From Panaeolus papilionaceus (taxonomy: Eukaryota > Basidiomycota > Agaricomycetes > Agaricales): DNA of 64,000 nucleotides. The notes beneath the pieces are model-generated. The model had not been told where the DNA came from. It saw nothing but the letters and a program-made list of their open reading frames with translations, and did no database searches. This document shows positions 34,986-48,000 of this stretch, piece by piece. Numbering within the stretch: the first letter of the stretch is position 1; every line of letters starts with the position of its first letter. The translations under genes were made by a program, and so were the position numbers. The stretch covers positions 2,790,001-2,854,000 of the forward strand of contig JADNRZ010000002.1 in the NCBI GenBank assembly GCA_015501605.1, given 5' to 3'.

Positions 34986-37872
34986 TCAAGCCCAGGCTTT
35001 TTCGTGAATACGGGAAGAGCCTACAGCCAGCTCAGTGCTAGACCAAGGTGAGTTGGACATGATCTCACCAGCTTGGCTGGGTCCGTGGCTGAAGGCTGAG
35101 GTCGAGTTTGAGAGGCTGCTACGAGAGAACGAGCCCCAGTTTCCGGCACTGCCACCACGGACATGACCGTTAACCCGCCCATTTGGCGCATTTTCTGTGG
35201 AAGAGAGGCCATAGGAATGACCAGTGGCTGGAGGGGACGGGCTAAAGCTAAGATCGCCTTCTGAACCGTTTAAGGAGTGACGAGAGTTGGAGATGGACGA
35301 AGTCGAATTCTTCTTCTGATGCTGCAGGAAGTACAACAAGTCAATTATGGTTTGAAACACGAAAAAGAAAAAAAGGTATCGTACAGAAGGGAAACCTACA
35401 ATCTCCATTCGTGCGAGATTGTGTCTGCCGAGATCAGGACCGGCGGTAACTGGAGCAGGAGATTTGGTAGGAATAGGCTCAGGCGCCGGAAGAAGGATGC
35501 CATTACTGGCAAAAGAAGGGTACGCAGACTTGTTCTGTTTACTGACAGATGGTCCGTCCAATGCAGATGTATCGACCCTCAGAGAACCTGTGGGAGGCCT
35601 GGTGAATTGGAAGCTGTTGTTCGAGGACATATCGACAGGTGTCGCAGCCACATTGTTGTTGGCCTGTTCCTGAGAACGCTGCGAGATTCGAGCCAGTAGT
35701 GACACAGATGAAGATGTGTCTGGATCGCTGTTGGATCGGTCACGTCCGTCTTGTTGAGTTTGCGTTGGCGTGTTCTCTGACGTTCCCGTAGATGCAGGTG
35801 TAGCCACAGATGAAAGCTCCGTATGGATAAAGCAGCACCTCTTTCCGTACGGGCAGGATCCAGACACCCAGAAGGTCTAGATGAGATGAACAGATTAGGA
35901 TTAGATGTGCTGAGTTAAGGGGACGATGTGCGTACCTTGCAAATTTCGGTCTTGTACTGTAATGAAATGAACCAAGAGTACATAAAGGATGTTAGCACAC
36001 TGGCCATCGATATGATCAAGGGAGAGCGACTTGCCTTGGGGTGCCGAGAAACCTTGCGGAGCTCATCCTCACCATGAGCAAACTGACATTTGGCACCATA
36101 ACGGCATGACCCTTTCTCCTCCCAGCTTCGGCACAATTCGGTCTTGTAAAGCCCCAACTTCCTGTTGTTCGCACTAGGCCCGCTTTGACCATTGGAGCTG
36201 GTTGGGCTACCGAGGGGATTGTCAAGCGGGGGTGTGGCGGTCGCTCCCGAGACGACACCATAAGGGCTAGTGTATTGAGCCTGGATGCGAGCAGCGATGG
36301 CTTGTTGTGTAGCGAGATCAGTAGTAGCGCCGTAGTACTGATTGTACAAAGGCATGGGGGGTGGAAGAGAAGCTTGGAACATGTTTGGCGCAAAAGGTTG
36401 CATGTTGTTACTGTTGAGCAGTGCGAGAGTGGCAGCGTCACGAAGCGCAGAAGGATTAGAAGCAGAATGGTGATGAGTTGCTCTGAACACGTTGTGTTGC
36501 TGTTGGACACGAGTGACTGCAGGGTGGTGAGTATCGAGAGAGGGACCTGGGAGCATCATGTCGTAGAGTTGTTGTGAGTTGCCCAACGACAGGTGAGTAT
36601 GATGGCCAGGTGCAGCACCATAGCCACCGTTGCTCGGTGTAGGTCCTGGAGGGAATGTACGAGGGCTTTGGCGATAGTTGGGGGCTACGAGGCCATTTGT
36701 GGGACGCCCTTGAACAAACTGAGGGGGACTGTTCATCGCAGAAGCATGATTGTGGGGATGTCCGATACCGTTGAAGGGGCGTTGGGCGTTGTTGTAGTCA
36801 AACTGGGCGTCGTCACGATCTGAATCAATAGATTGAATGTGCGGGGGATAATTAAACATAGGCTGTTGCGGAACAGGTCGATGAACCTGATTAGTCAGTG
36901 ACGGGTAGGTCAACTGCTCTGGATTCGCGTCACGATGATTCTGCGACCACTGCTGCTGGTATGGATCAGACTCGCTGGTTTGCTGTAATCGGCGAAGGTC
37001 GGCGCTTGAGAGACCACCGCTGAATGAATGGGGGCGCTCCTTGCTTTCAGGAGCAATTTTCAAGGGAGGGTGGGCAAGTCGCGCGGTGTTACCGGCGCCA
37101 GAGTCACGGGAATTTGTGGTATCCGCAGATGAACCCCTCGAATGGGAAATAGGGTGATCGGGAACATGAGGAGAAGAACCGACAGAGGTGTTGGAAGATG
37201 AGTCCAAAGGACTTGCCTCGTTCAATTGGTTAACGGCTGTTGTAGCGAGCTTTGACTTTGGGGGAGTACGAATAGCGACACGAACGTCGTTGGTGTCCCC
37301 AGTGACATCACCGATCTTTAAGCGGCCAATCTCATCCGCAAGCTCCCAGCTGGCGGCTTCAGCCTCTAAATTGACGACCTGACCGCTGCTGTTAATTCTC
37401 CATCGATGAGCACCATTAGGTATGGCCCCATTCTGATTTTCTGTTGCACGAGCGGGCATAGTGGTGGTGTTGACAGGAGTGCGTAAAGTAGTAGACAGGG
37501 AATGAGAACGGCTGTTATTTGATGATTTAGTAGGTTCTGGTGTTGCCAAATTCCAAGTCTAGATGAAGAAGAAGAAAAGAAAAGTGGAAAGGTAATAAAA
37601 AAAAAGAGAAAGAGTCAGTAAATTGTATAAAACGTCGAACTCGAGGATGATATGATGCAACACGTGGCCGCGGTGAGGACAACAAGGACGTCGATTTGAA
37701 TGTAAATGAAAAAACACACCTCAAAAGTATGATCCTTGCCTGAGAAATCTGAATTGAACCAACCAAAAGAATCCTTGAAAGGTTCGATCCTATGAGCAAG
37801 AGAAGTTGGAGAGAGCAGACTGGCTGGGAATGGATGGGTTGCTTTGGGTTGGTTCGTGACTAGAGCAGGCAT
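34986..37872 (-). CDS. Tandem CCCH zinc-finger RNA-binding protein (TTP/Cth2/Zfs1 type)
   Basis: Proteins of this family bind AU-rich elements in mRNA and promote decay. ATG 37872 starts [18 protein letters not shown]. After an intron (about 37560-37721) a very long exon encodes ~520 mostly disordered residues rich in Ser, Pro, Asn, Gln and His. The two fingers are [20 protein letters not shown] and [20 protein letters not shown], both CX8CX5CX3H. Each is preceded by the YKTELC/YKTEIC lead-in, with an 18-residue spacer as in TTP. A GC-AG intron (35957-36034) lies exactly between the fingers. Another follows KTEICK (about 35879-35935) and another lies near 35319-35400. The Ser/Pro-rich C-terminus ends IHEKAWA (stop 34986-34988). 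Its own transcript targets are unknown. Confidence 0.93.
35957..36034 (-). other. In-frame, stop-free GC-AG intron between the two CCCH fingers
   Basis: Donor GCAAGT follows the codons His-Pro-Lys; acceptor TTACAG precedes TACAAG (Tyr-Lys). The length is 78 bases (26 codons) with no stop in the gene's frame, so retention inserts 26 residues instead of truncating the protein. Confidence 0.8.
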
Positions 37873-38219
37873 CGAAGAGGGTCTTGTCAGAGTTTATAAC
37901 GAGATGTTGAGAATGAATATGGAGAACTAACAAGGTTAATTAATGCAAAGTTGAGAGGATGATTTTGAGAGAGATAAATGTACGGTATAAAAGAGACAAG
38001 CAGATATTCGAGCTGTTAGATATTCCCCTGAGAGGTATATATAATTAAAAAAAACAGAGCAATCTCGTAGATATTCAAGTAAAGAGACGTTAAAGAGATA
38101 TTCGTGAGTTGTCGTGTCAAAAGGAGGAGAGAATACGACTTGAGAGGAAACAAAAACAGAAAAACGTTGCCGACTATAAATCAGAGATGATGAGAACGTG
38201 AGGCAGAGGGCACGCAACA
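37873..38219 (-). promoter_or_regulatory. Probable pyrimidine-rich 5' leader of the CCCH gene
   Basis: The plus strand here is purine-rich, so the minus strand, on which the CCCH gene is transcribed, is rich in C and T as fungal leaders often are. The base skew reverses near 38215, suggesting that transcription diverges from there. Confidence 0.4.
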
Positions 38220-39250
38220 GCCATGATGCCTTTTTGATCGCAACGTGCCAATCAACTTTTCAACCCCAATTAATTCAAAATAATTTTATTATAATAATCA
38301 TAAACTATACATACAGCTATTCTCAACTTTCAATTCAATACTACCCGTACTTTTCTAATTATCTTGTAACATCTAATTGAGATTTCGCAACTACAACTAC
38401 GATTACTACACGCAACTTGATTCAAAGCAAAAATTTCCTTTTTCAGTCAAATTCTCATCCCTAATACTTCTCTCAACACTCGTTCTACACTTTTCTTCAT
38501 TACATTACATTTCAACACATATACTTGTTATACTACATAGCTATTTTATTCAATCTTCGCTTTATCGTCCCTCCAATCCATTACTCTTCAACTTCGGCCA
38601 CGTGCATTCAGCGTGTAACCAGCTATGCCAAGTTTGGCTCGCGATCAATCATCTTCCATTCCTCGCACATCATTTGATTCGTTTCAACACACTTACGCTA
38701 CTCATTTCTTCACCGCTCATCGATTGTCACCTATTAATCCTCATCGATAGTCTATCGATTCTCTCTTCCTTCGCATCTTAACATATCATGGCTAAAAATC
38801 ATTCCAGCTCAACGAAACGTGTTCACATTTTTCCTATCAATGATCAGGAACACCGCATCTGTCCATGGCTTTGTTCTTTTTTGACTACTCGTTTCCAACA
38901 ATTAAATTCCATTTAATCAATCACCAGTTGCCAGTGCCACATATTTGTCCGTTTATATATCTATCATCACAACAGGTCTACTCCTTATCTTCACCAAGTT
39001 AGCGCGCTCCTTTATCTTGCCGCCCAGGCGCGCTTCTTGATCTGTTCATCATGTGCGCCTCTCCCATTCCCAAAATCAGCAAAGAAACACCGTCTAGGTT
39101 GCCTCTTACTAATCTCCTTTCATCATCGAACAACATTCGAAAGGACCTCTTGCCTTTATCAGCGATTCATCAAATCGTATGGCTCCAGCAAGATGATATT
39201 TTGAATATATAGCATGGATAGAGCCTCGCTGCCCTTTGGTTAATCACATT
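38220..39250 (+). other. G-poor plus-strand tract, possible long leader or non-coding RNA
   Basis: The plus strand is rich in C, T and A and very poor in G; I count 6 G against 25 C in 38281-38400. Two short ATG frames (about 38788-38920 and 39051-39212) have no recognisable relatives. The pattern resembles an untranslated leader transcribed away from the CCCH gene. Confidence 0.35.
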
Positions 39251-39254
39251 CAGC

Positions 39255-40080
39255 GTGGAAGATAGCTTCGACTCACCGGTATTTGATCCTGACAATTCTC
39301 CCGTCGATGTGTCCGTTGTAACATTCAAAACCCGCGCGACGAGTCTTCTTCAGCCAGCATCCGGAAGCATTTCATATCATGGAAAACACTCTCTGTTTCG
39401 ATACAGCCATGATTCTAAAGATACCCATTCGCGGGCCTTCAACGCGTATACATGTCAGCGTAATGATGACAGCTCGATCGATATAGTCAACTGATTGCTG
39501 ACGACAGTGTCATATCGATGCCATCTGCGCAATCCACGAATACACTTAAGCTTCCTGACGCTGCGCAGCAGCTGGGGGTGAGCGATCAGCAAGCATTGCG
39601 GGGTGCACTCTTGTCCATTCGAACTCGTCATTCACCTCCGACAACTATGATCATGCGGATACTCAACACTAGTTCGATCGGTTCGACGGGGACTTTAACC
39701 AACACGTTGCATCGGAAATACCTATACGAGGCAATTGTCCATTCTATACGAAATGCGCACCCACCTGGCCGTCGTTGATAATCAAATCGATAGCTTTCTA
39801 TGGACAGCCATTTCCCCTGACTGCATCGAGAAGATCGACGTAAGCTTGTTTTGTATATGCATCACCTTTCGCCTCGATGGCGTAGCCGGACAAAGATCTA
39901 CCTATTTCCCGCCACATCGTATAGATTGGAGATTCGAACGTGCAGCAAATGGGTCATACTACCGATGACTTGTTGCGCAAAATGCTGCATGCACCCTCCC
40001 GAACATTTGTCCCATTTTTTGTTTTTTGTTATCGAGCTAGTTGAGATCGATAACGCCGTTGAAGGATAGACCTCGATGAT
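39255..40080 (+). other. Unassigned region with several gene-like open frames
   Basis: Three plus-strand frames follow each other: 39255-39494 (EDSFDSPVFDPDNSPVDVSV), 39518-39778 (MPSAQSTNTLKLPDAAQQLG) and 39735-39968. Their base composition is more gene-like than the flanking DNA, but I found no splice pattern joining them and no familiar motif. It may be a small lineage-specific gene, a decayed one, or non-coding transcript. Confidence 0.25.
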
Positions 40081-42066
40081 CCGAGTAATACCTCGATTTG
40101 TACAGTTTTGCTTCCGGTTTGCAATACTCACTCCATATCACACTACGCGAGTGCCACAATAAGATTCGTCGCCGATTCGGAAAGATCTTTTTTTTTCTTT
40201 TTTTTTTCATTCTGAGATGTTGCTGATTGGACAACTCATTGAAGGGGGAAGTCGGATGACACTCCACCAAGTCGTTGAAATTCGTCTAACCTCCCGAGTG
40301 TATGAATATGCACGTCGCTCGATACATACGTCAAGAAAGAGACAAAAATTTACATGACATGGGATCATTGCCATAACTCCTTTCTGAGTCCTGACGTCGA
40401 TAAGAAAGGTCTGCAAACCATCGAAACGAGAAATGAAAAAGGCTTGGGTGGTATGTTCTGCAGCCGCCTTACTACGCCCGTAAAAGCCAGCCTTGTTTCG
40501 GGCATCAATTTTACCACAACTTCTTGCCAACTACCCGAAGAGGCGCGGTAATTAATACCTGCCCTTTCAAACCCTTTCACTATTGTCAAAAGGTAACCGA
40601 CTATGTGGTGAGTAGACCTGAATGACGGACCCCCTCTTCCCTTTCAATCCACCATTGCAAATGACGTCGCCACATCGAACCTCATATGTCGTGTATGTAC
40701 AGCCTAAGACCTACCTCACGTCCCTATTCAATTTAGTCCTACCTTGGGAATTCCCCTCGTACGGTATGGTGATGCAATGAGCTTACCTGTCATTCCCTCT
40801 ATTCATTTTATTTTGCGTTTGCTCTGATGGCGTGCGTATGCACAGGGTTCGTGAGCTCTCTTCACTTGGCGCCTCTGGGCCGGGACCCGTTGAGCGCGAT
40901 TGAATATGGATAAAGGGCTCCCATAATGATGTTTCATTTTCGATGGTGCATCAGGGACATCTACATCGACCCTTCAGGCTTCATGTTTTTCACCTTGTGT
41001 GGTGTGAGTGTAGCTGTGAACAAGATTTGCCAGGTGCTACTTCAAGGCGGGCCGAGTTCGAGGCACAGACAACCTCCTCAAGCCTTCTCAGAGTTTATCT
41101 CAATTCTCACAGCCATTTGAAGCGGCTCAAACCTCCTGGCAAAAAAGTCTTGTTGCGCAATGCACCCTTCTTTTGTGATTTCCAGATGGCCGGGTGTCTC
41201 TGATCATGATCACACTTATGAACCGGACGCAAGGAAACAAATGAAGATATGCCGGTGATTCCTTTCGAAGTTTGTGAGGCAGACATTTCTCCTCCAACGT
41301 CCTAAAACGCTTAATCAAGCCACAGGGGTGATTCTCCTTCTTCTTTTCGAGACATGCCCTTCACAATTTGCGTGACCTAAAATCGCTTTAGTTTTGTTCT
41401 CGTGCCTCTGGTACCAGTAGGTCAGGGCTCTAGGCGATGTACCTCGCCACCAAATGAAACTTTAAGGTTTTGAAAGACCTCTAATAGTCCTCAGACAATC
41501 CATATACGATTGTGAGAAGCTTCAGAATACGGGTTAGCTCCAGGAGAACAAACGCCGAAATCCTTGATTTCCGAACGGTGGTGTATGCGTCGTACTGGCA
41601 GGGGAAACAAAGATGTAGACTCGGGCCAATGACGACCCACCGAATGTTGTTAGCTTCAGATTCGAGGGAACCCGCGAGAGGTGTAAAAAAAGAACCAGCA
41701 ATTTTTGCTTCTTTCATCATAACGAGAACTAAAACCTGAACACACGATGGGATACCCTGAAGATGGCAAAGAAGGGTCACCCATTTTTCTTTCCAACATG
41801 CGGCAGACACGATGCATCATGGAATCGCTATGACTTTGGTAGCTAGTTTGGGCAATAATCGATAAGCAGATTTATGCTAGATTGTCTGCGCATGCACTAG
41901 AGCGAGTATCGTGAACATCTGATAAGAAGACTGTTTCTTTCTTGCTTTTTTTTATGCTGACAGCTAACCCCGAATCTGAAAATCCGAAAAAGAAAGATCA
42001 TCTCTTATGAATCGGCGAGAGCGAATGAAGATCAGTATTAGTTTGAGCTTAAGGGGTACGACAAAA
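40081..42066. other. About 2 kb without recognisable gene
   Basis: Only short open frames on both strands occur here, none conserved to my eye. A T-rich run lies at 40189-40209. The right end is the 3' flank of BLM10 copy B. Confidence 0.4.
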
Positions 42067-45000
42067 TTATGCATCTGAATATCGTAGAATGTTAGCATCT
42101 CGCGTCAGTTGTAAACTAAGTGTCTCACAATAAGATGTGCCAACAAGCATGTTCGAGAGACTCTGCAGCTGATCCTCGTCGAATAGAAGCTGGTCCTTGT
42201 GCCAAGTATCCTAAAATGATGTTAGAGAGGCAAAAAGGCACAACTTAAATTGGTTGTCAATGGTACCTGGTGGGTCTAAAAGCGAGACACTGTCAGTTCG
42301 GTATCACTTCACAAAGTTACCCATCTCGACATACCTTTTTAAATTCTGATGCGCACTTTCGGATGGTCGTTGAAATGGGAGGAGGGTCTGTCGCATGGGG
42401 CGCCAACACTACGACGATCAATGGTCAACCAGAAAGTAACGACAATCGGGGAAAGCGTCTCGACGGACCTTCTGTGAGAGATGGCATCCAGGGTTCGACA
42501 GAATAGGGCAAACTTTCAATCAGAGCACAGATACCCAAGATAGCTGAGTGAAGCTTGCGCAAGGCCTCCGCGTACCCAGGGTCTCGTCTTGGAGGAAGAG
42601 ATGTCTTCTTAGCTAGCGTTACGAAGCGGTTCTACCATAGACAGTCACTTTAGTGTGAGTCAAAACAACGATAATGTTAATTGATTACCTTCAATGGAAT
42701 AATGCTTTGTCGTTGGGAGCATCTGACCACTCCAGAAAGTACTTTCGATGCCATCTCCCGCACCTCGACGTTCTCATCAGACAAGCAATCGAGCAGCACA
42801 TCCATCACATTCGCGACTCCGTCCTGTGAGATAGAAAGAAGATTTCTGTAGAAGAAGACAACTAATGCTGGCAAAGCATGGAGACGGATTCTCCAAGACT
42901 GAAAAAAAATGAGATTGATTTAGCCAACAAGGTGAATATGCTCACTGTAGATGATTTGACCGCGGCAACAAAATTGTTCAGTATTGCTTCTATGTATTCT
43001 GCTGGTGGCGAAACCGCTGATATGATGTAGAGAACGGCTGAGCTATACGTTTGGAGTTCGGAGCTATCGTTTAGCTCTGACATGCGAAGAATCTCAGGCC
43101 TATATTCAACGGTTAGAGTTCGGTCCGGGATCTCCATAATATACCGTCGCCACTTACATTAGAGCCACGACATAAGGGAAAACAAGGCATGCTGTTGAGC
43201 CATGTGCAGAGACCCAGATCCACTGCAAAACTGCATTCGGGTTATATTGGCATCGTAAAGCAATATCACACGAAACAAACTTACGCGTTAGTCCTATTTT
43301 GTCGTACTAATTAGTTTGTTAGCAAATCTTGGTGGCAACCGTAGACAAAGCTTATACCTCGGATTGGTTGACTCGGGGAGGAGGTAACCGTTGGGTTTTG
43401 CACTTGGGCAGCTCTTGAATTAAATAGTTTACATAATTCATGAATGGCGCTTGGCTAACGTCATGTCAGCAAAAATCAGAAACAGAAACATCATACACCC
43501 ACCGTATTTTCAGAGGGTCGGCTTGCTCCTTGCATGCAACTAAAAAGAGATCCGTGGTAGGATACCAAGGTTGCCATAGGTGGCCCATCACCGTAAATAA
43601 GCCTTGACAGATATGTTGCCGCATCTACGAAAATTTGAGACGCTGACTCGCAAGTTGACAGGCAGAAACGTACCTCTGCATACCCCGAATTGGCATTTTC
43701 GAATAGAAGCTTGACATAATCCTGAGCACGCGGCAAAAAATGGAGCCCCGTAGCATCAACAAGAATTCCATGAAGACAGAGAGACTTGGTCACTGAACAG
43801 ATGAACAAGATGAAAAGTACCGAAACACGAATAAATCCAGTAAGACCTACTTTCAAATGCAGAGTCACCGTTGAAATCCAAGGGAAGCTTATTGATCCAT
43901 TCCACTAACGGTTTGCTTCGACGTGGATCTCGTCTTTGAAGTTGATGCTGTAGGTCATTGCTGTCAGCAAACGAGACTTGTGCTAATCAGACAAGGAAAT
44001 TCGAACCTGCACAAGACCCTCCCAAATGACTAGGGTCTCAGGTTTGATCAGACCAAGAATGCGGGTCAAGCAGACGATCGTCCATGCCCACAGCTTCTGA
44101 GAGGACGAAGGGCTCCAATGCTTCGCGCCTAATTGATTGTACGTTTGAATCGCGTATTTGGGCTGTTAATAACGGAAACAAACCTCGCAAAATTCCACTT
44201 AATATCTCAGCACCAGCACGTTGTTTGTACTTGTTGTCACCAAATAGCAAAGACTCAATGGTATCGAGGATGTTATCCAGCCCAGCCTCCCCAAGCATTT
44301 TGGCTAAGGTGATATGAACATACAAATAAAAGAAAGGAACAAAGAGCATACCCAAATATTTGAAGTAATGTGCGTTGTCCAGTCGGATGTCGAGCGATCC
44401 GTTTTTATTGGATTCCTGCGACCATAAATTCGCTAATGTCGTAATGTAGGTCTGATCTGTAACGGACTGCTTGATGACAGAGAGAGAGGCTAGCGACGCT
44501 TCATTCCAGCTCAATGGCGCATCCCTATCTGAAATTTGTCTATAGCCTTTGACTGTATTGGTCCAAGACAAGAATCCAGTTCGGAGTTTGTCAACATACA
44601 CCCTAGCAGGAGAATTAATGGTGTGATTTAACAGACAGCCAGCACACACACCCTTGAGGTCCAATATCACCGCTAAGGCTTTTAATGAATTCAGCAGGGT
44701 CATTGATAACAACGTGTCGCTCCAAAGGGTTCTTCCATTCAGCTAGCCAGATGTCTTCTGGGGACAGCGAATATGTTCGTATCTTGATGAACATCATGAG
44801 TTTGATCAGTCCTTTCTGAGCAGTTGAGCGTATCGTCGGTTGGGGGCTGATAACTTGGTCTACGAAGAACTTCGTAACATCCGGAGGTGGAGGGATGTTC
44901 CGTCGGAGGAGATTGGACAAAAATTTGGCAGCCATTTGCGTATATCTCCACTATCAATCCGCTGGTCAGACGAAAAAAAAAAGTACATGCAAAACATAAC

Positions 45001-48000
45001 GCATTACGTGTGTAGTGGGTCTTGTAGCAAGAGTCACGATGGTGGAGATCTGAAATCGTCTTAGGAGGTCTGCCCACAATACATAGGGCAATTACTTACT
45101 GTGTCGGAGTACATGGATTCCCGTCTGGACATGCGTATAAGAGATCTTTTCATCGCTTCAGCCAAAAGCTTGTCATCGATGAATGTATCAGAGAATTCTT
45201 GTCGGAGTGATTTCAAAGCCTCGTCGAGCCTGGGCGTAGGTAGGGTGTAGGCATCGGTGTGGATCGCTTCCTCGTTGAGATGCGACAAGCAGTCTTGAGC
45301 CAGACTACTGACCAACTTTTGAATAGATGGCTATGCGAGGGTATATGAGACTGAGAACAGTTGAAGGCTAGTTGTCCATACCTTTTCCTCGTGCTGGCAT
45401 TCAAGCAGCGATATCAAATACAGCTTGTGATAGACAGGATCTTGAAAAATATTGTGAGCCAAAATGGGCAAAATATGTATCACTAAACATACCAGCCAAA
45501 GCGTATGCGGCTTGAGTAGGAGAAAAGTGAGCTGCCTGTTGGATACAGTAAGGTTGAACAGGACACACCAATCCCTTTATTCCAGAGAATGTATAGAGCG
45601 CCTTTCATGCGATCGGGATCGTTCCCTTTGGTCAACGCCCTGAACAGAGCGGGGAAGACGAAGCGCGTCGAACGAACATAGTACTAAGCAAGGGTAAGAA
45701 TGTATGCTGTAAAAAAGGTTATTGAACGCACCCCAGACACATTGTGAAGAACAGATTGTGCAGTTCTAATGAAATATGAGCTGTGGTCGTCATTCGTGTC
45801 TATGTTACTGACCTGCGAACACGGGTGTAGGGTGACAGTGCCAGTTCCGTTAGCTCTGTAAGGAGTTTATCATCCGTCTCCGAGCGACGCCTATAGAGTG
45901 TATGCATATAAACCCTGCTGCTGTGGTATACTTGTGCTCGCTTTACGAAAACTAGACGAGAATTAGGTCTTTGGGTAACGCTGACGCGGTTCAGTCTATG
46001 CTATCCAGTCAGTGCATGCACAGGAAATACGTGCAAAGAGTCCTCACTCTCGAGCTTGGGCGTAATTCTTTTGCAAGGTGTCAAATTCGCTGCGGCTGAT
46101 TGAGTAAGACAGTAGGTAAGTGTCGATTGCGCGTGTAACAGCGACGACCGCGTCGATATGGTCTTCTCCACTCTCAGTGCTGCGGAACGTTGCGGCTGCT
46201 CGTAATAGAAGATCTGCATACTGACTGCGACGCTTTTCCACGAGTTGGTACCTGGAATCATTGGGGTCTGTCAGAGTGAACCCAGCTTGAACGTCTAAGT
46301 GTGCAACGAGAAGCTCGGGGAGTTCGTAGTCCACATGCAGACACTCATTGACGACATGCTTGGGCTTCTCTTTGAGGAATGTGCCTAACCCGCCCCAAAC
46401 AGCTCGACAAGCCTGGAGGTACCTAACGCAATGTCAGTTCCCGATGAGGTACATAACGAGGCGTGGGCCTACCTGCAAAAATCGTTTCGTGCGACGTTGT
46501 CCCATTTAACATTGCTCGTTAACAACTTGTCGACAGCGTGCAACGCAGGATTTGCGATTGTCTCAATGACTTCAAGAACAAATGCAATCTCTTCGTTACT
46601 GGGAACTGGAGGAATGATTGGTATTGTCCATTACCAGCACTTCGAGGCTTACCGTGCCAATCCACAACAACGTCCTCAGCTTCATATAGGCGCCCCCAAT
46701 AGGTGTTGTGCTTGCTATCAAATCCTTCGACAATTGTCAAAAACAACCTAAGCGGATGATGGAACAACTTACTAGGATCGTTCCAATCTTTAGTGTTCAT
46801 AAACCGTGCATTAGAAGGATAGGTTGTTCCGAGAGTGTTGAGAATCCGAGTAACCATACGGCCCACGCCCGTGTAACCACGTTCGCTCTTGGTTTTATCC
46901 ACCAGGAGGGTAAGTAACTTAAGAATCTGTGTTTTGTAAGGTACAAGCTGTACAAGTTGAGTCGTCAGTTGCTTGTCTCTTAAACCAAGTTGTCAAAGAA
47001 CGCGCACCTCAGATCCAGCATAGCCCAGGCATCCGCGTAATATGGACATGTCTTGGGAATATGAGTGCAAAATATCATAATTAGTGGATATAGACGTACT
47101 CCAATGTAGTGTTGTGTCAGATGGAACAGCTGCGTGAGTGGAAGTTGTGCGAATACTGGATGCACCGTGACGCAACTCTTCCTCAATCTGATTGATACAA
47201 TGGGGGATAAACTTAGCAAGAGTTTTCTTAGGCTGGACGCGAGCGAGACATGCAACAAGTTGTCCAAATGCACGGACAGCGTTAGATTTGGCGTTGGTTG
47301 TTGCGTAGTCGTAGACGAGATTCAGCACAAGATCAAACAATTGATCGGAGAGATGCAGGCAGATAACATCTAGCATGCTCTTCACGGACTTAAGCACGCT
47401 TTCTTCTTGCTTGCCGCCGGTAGTGTTGCGTCTACCCCCCTCTTCTGGTAGATTCTCGTACAATGCGAAAACTCTTCTAAAAAGCGACGTAATCCAATCT
47501 ACCATGTCTCGGTTATGTTTTGTAAAGTGTTGCAGAAACGTGCAGAGCTCACCAGCGAACCCAGCGGTACTATCTCTAACGAGTGATCGTTCTTCCTCTC
47601 TGCTCAGCCGGGGAATCATCCCCATTTCGGTGCCATCTGGAAGGTGATCCATATCATCAACGTTCATGGATGCGTTGATGGGTTCTTCAGCAGAAAATGT
47701 CATGCCGGCTTGGGAAAGGTCTCCTATCTTGATATGCTGCACCACAGTTACAATAAACATCGTGGCACAAACTGTCTTGACTGGGTCGTTCTAAATAGAC
47801 GAAGATTAGAAGAGTGCAAATTTCACGAGCGACACGACCGCCTACCAAATCAATACCTGGAATGCAGAGCTCGAGAAGAGGGAGAATATGCTTCTGTCCT
47901 CCCAACCAGATGTTTTCCGTAACAAGGGGCCGGGCAATACCGGACAGCATACTCATCACTGCGGTCGTTCGATGGGTCTCGTTAACGACTTCGAGACCAC

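Noticed and set aside
36185..36823. Plus-strand open frames opposite the CCCH gene
   Set aside because: They arise from the Ser/Pro/Asn-rich long exon on the minus strand and show no motif.
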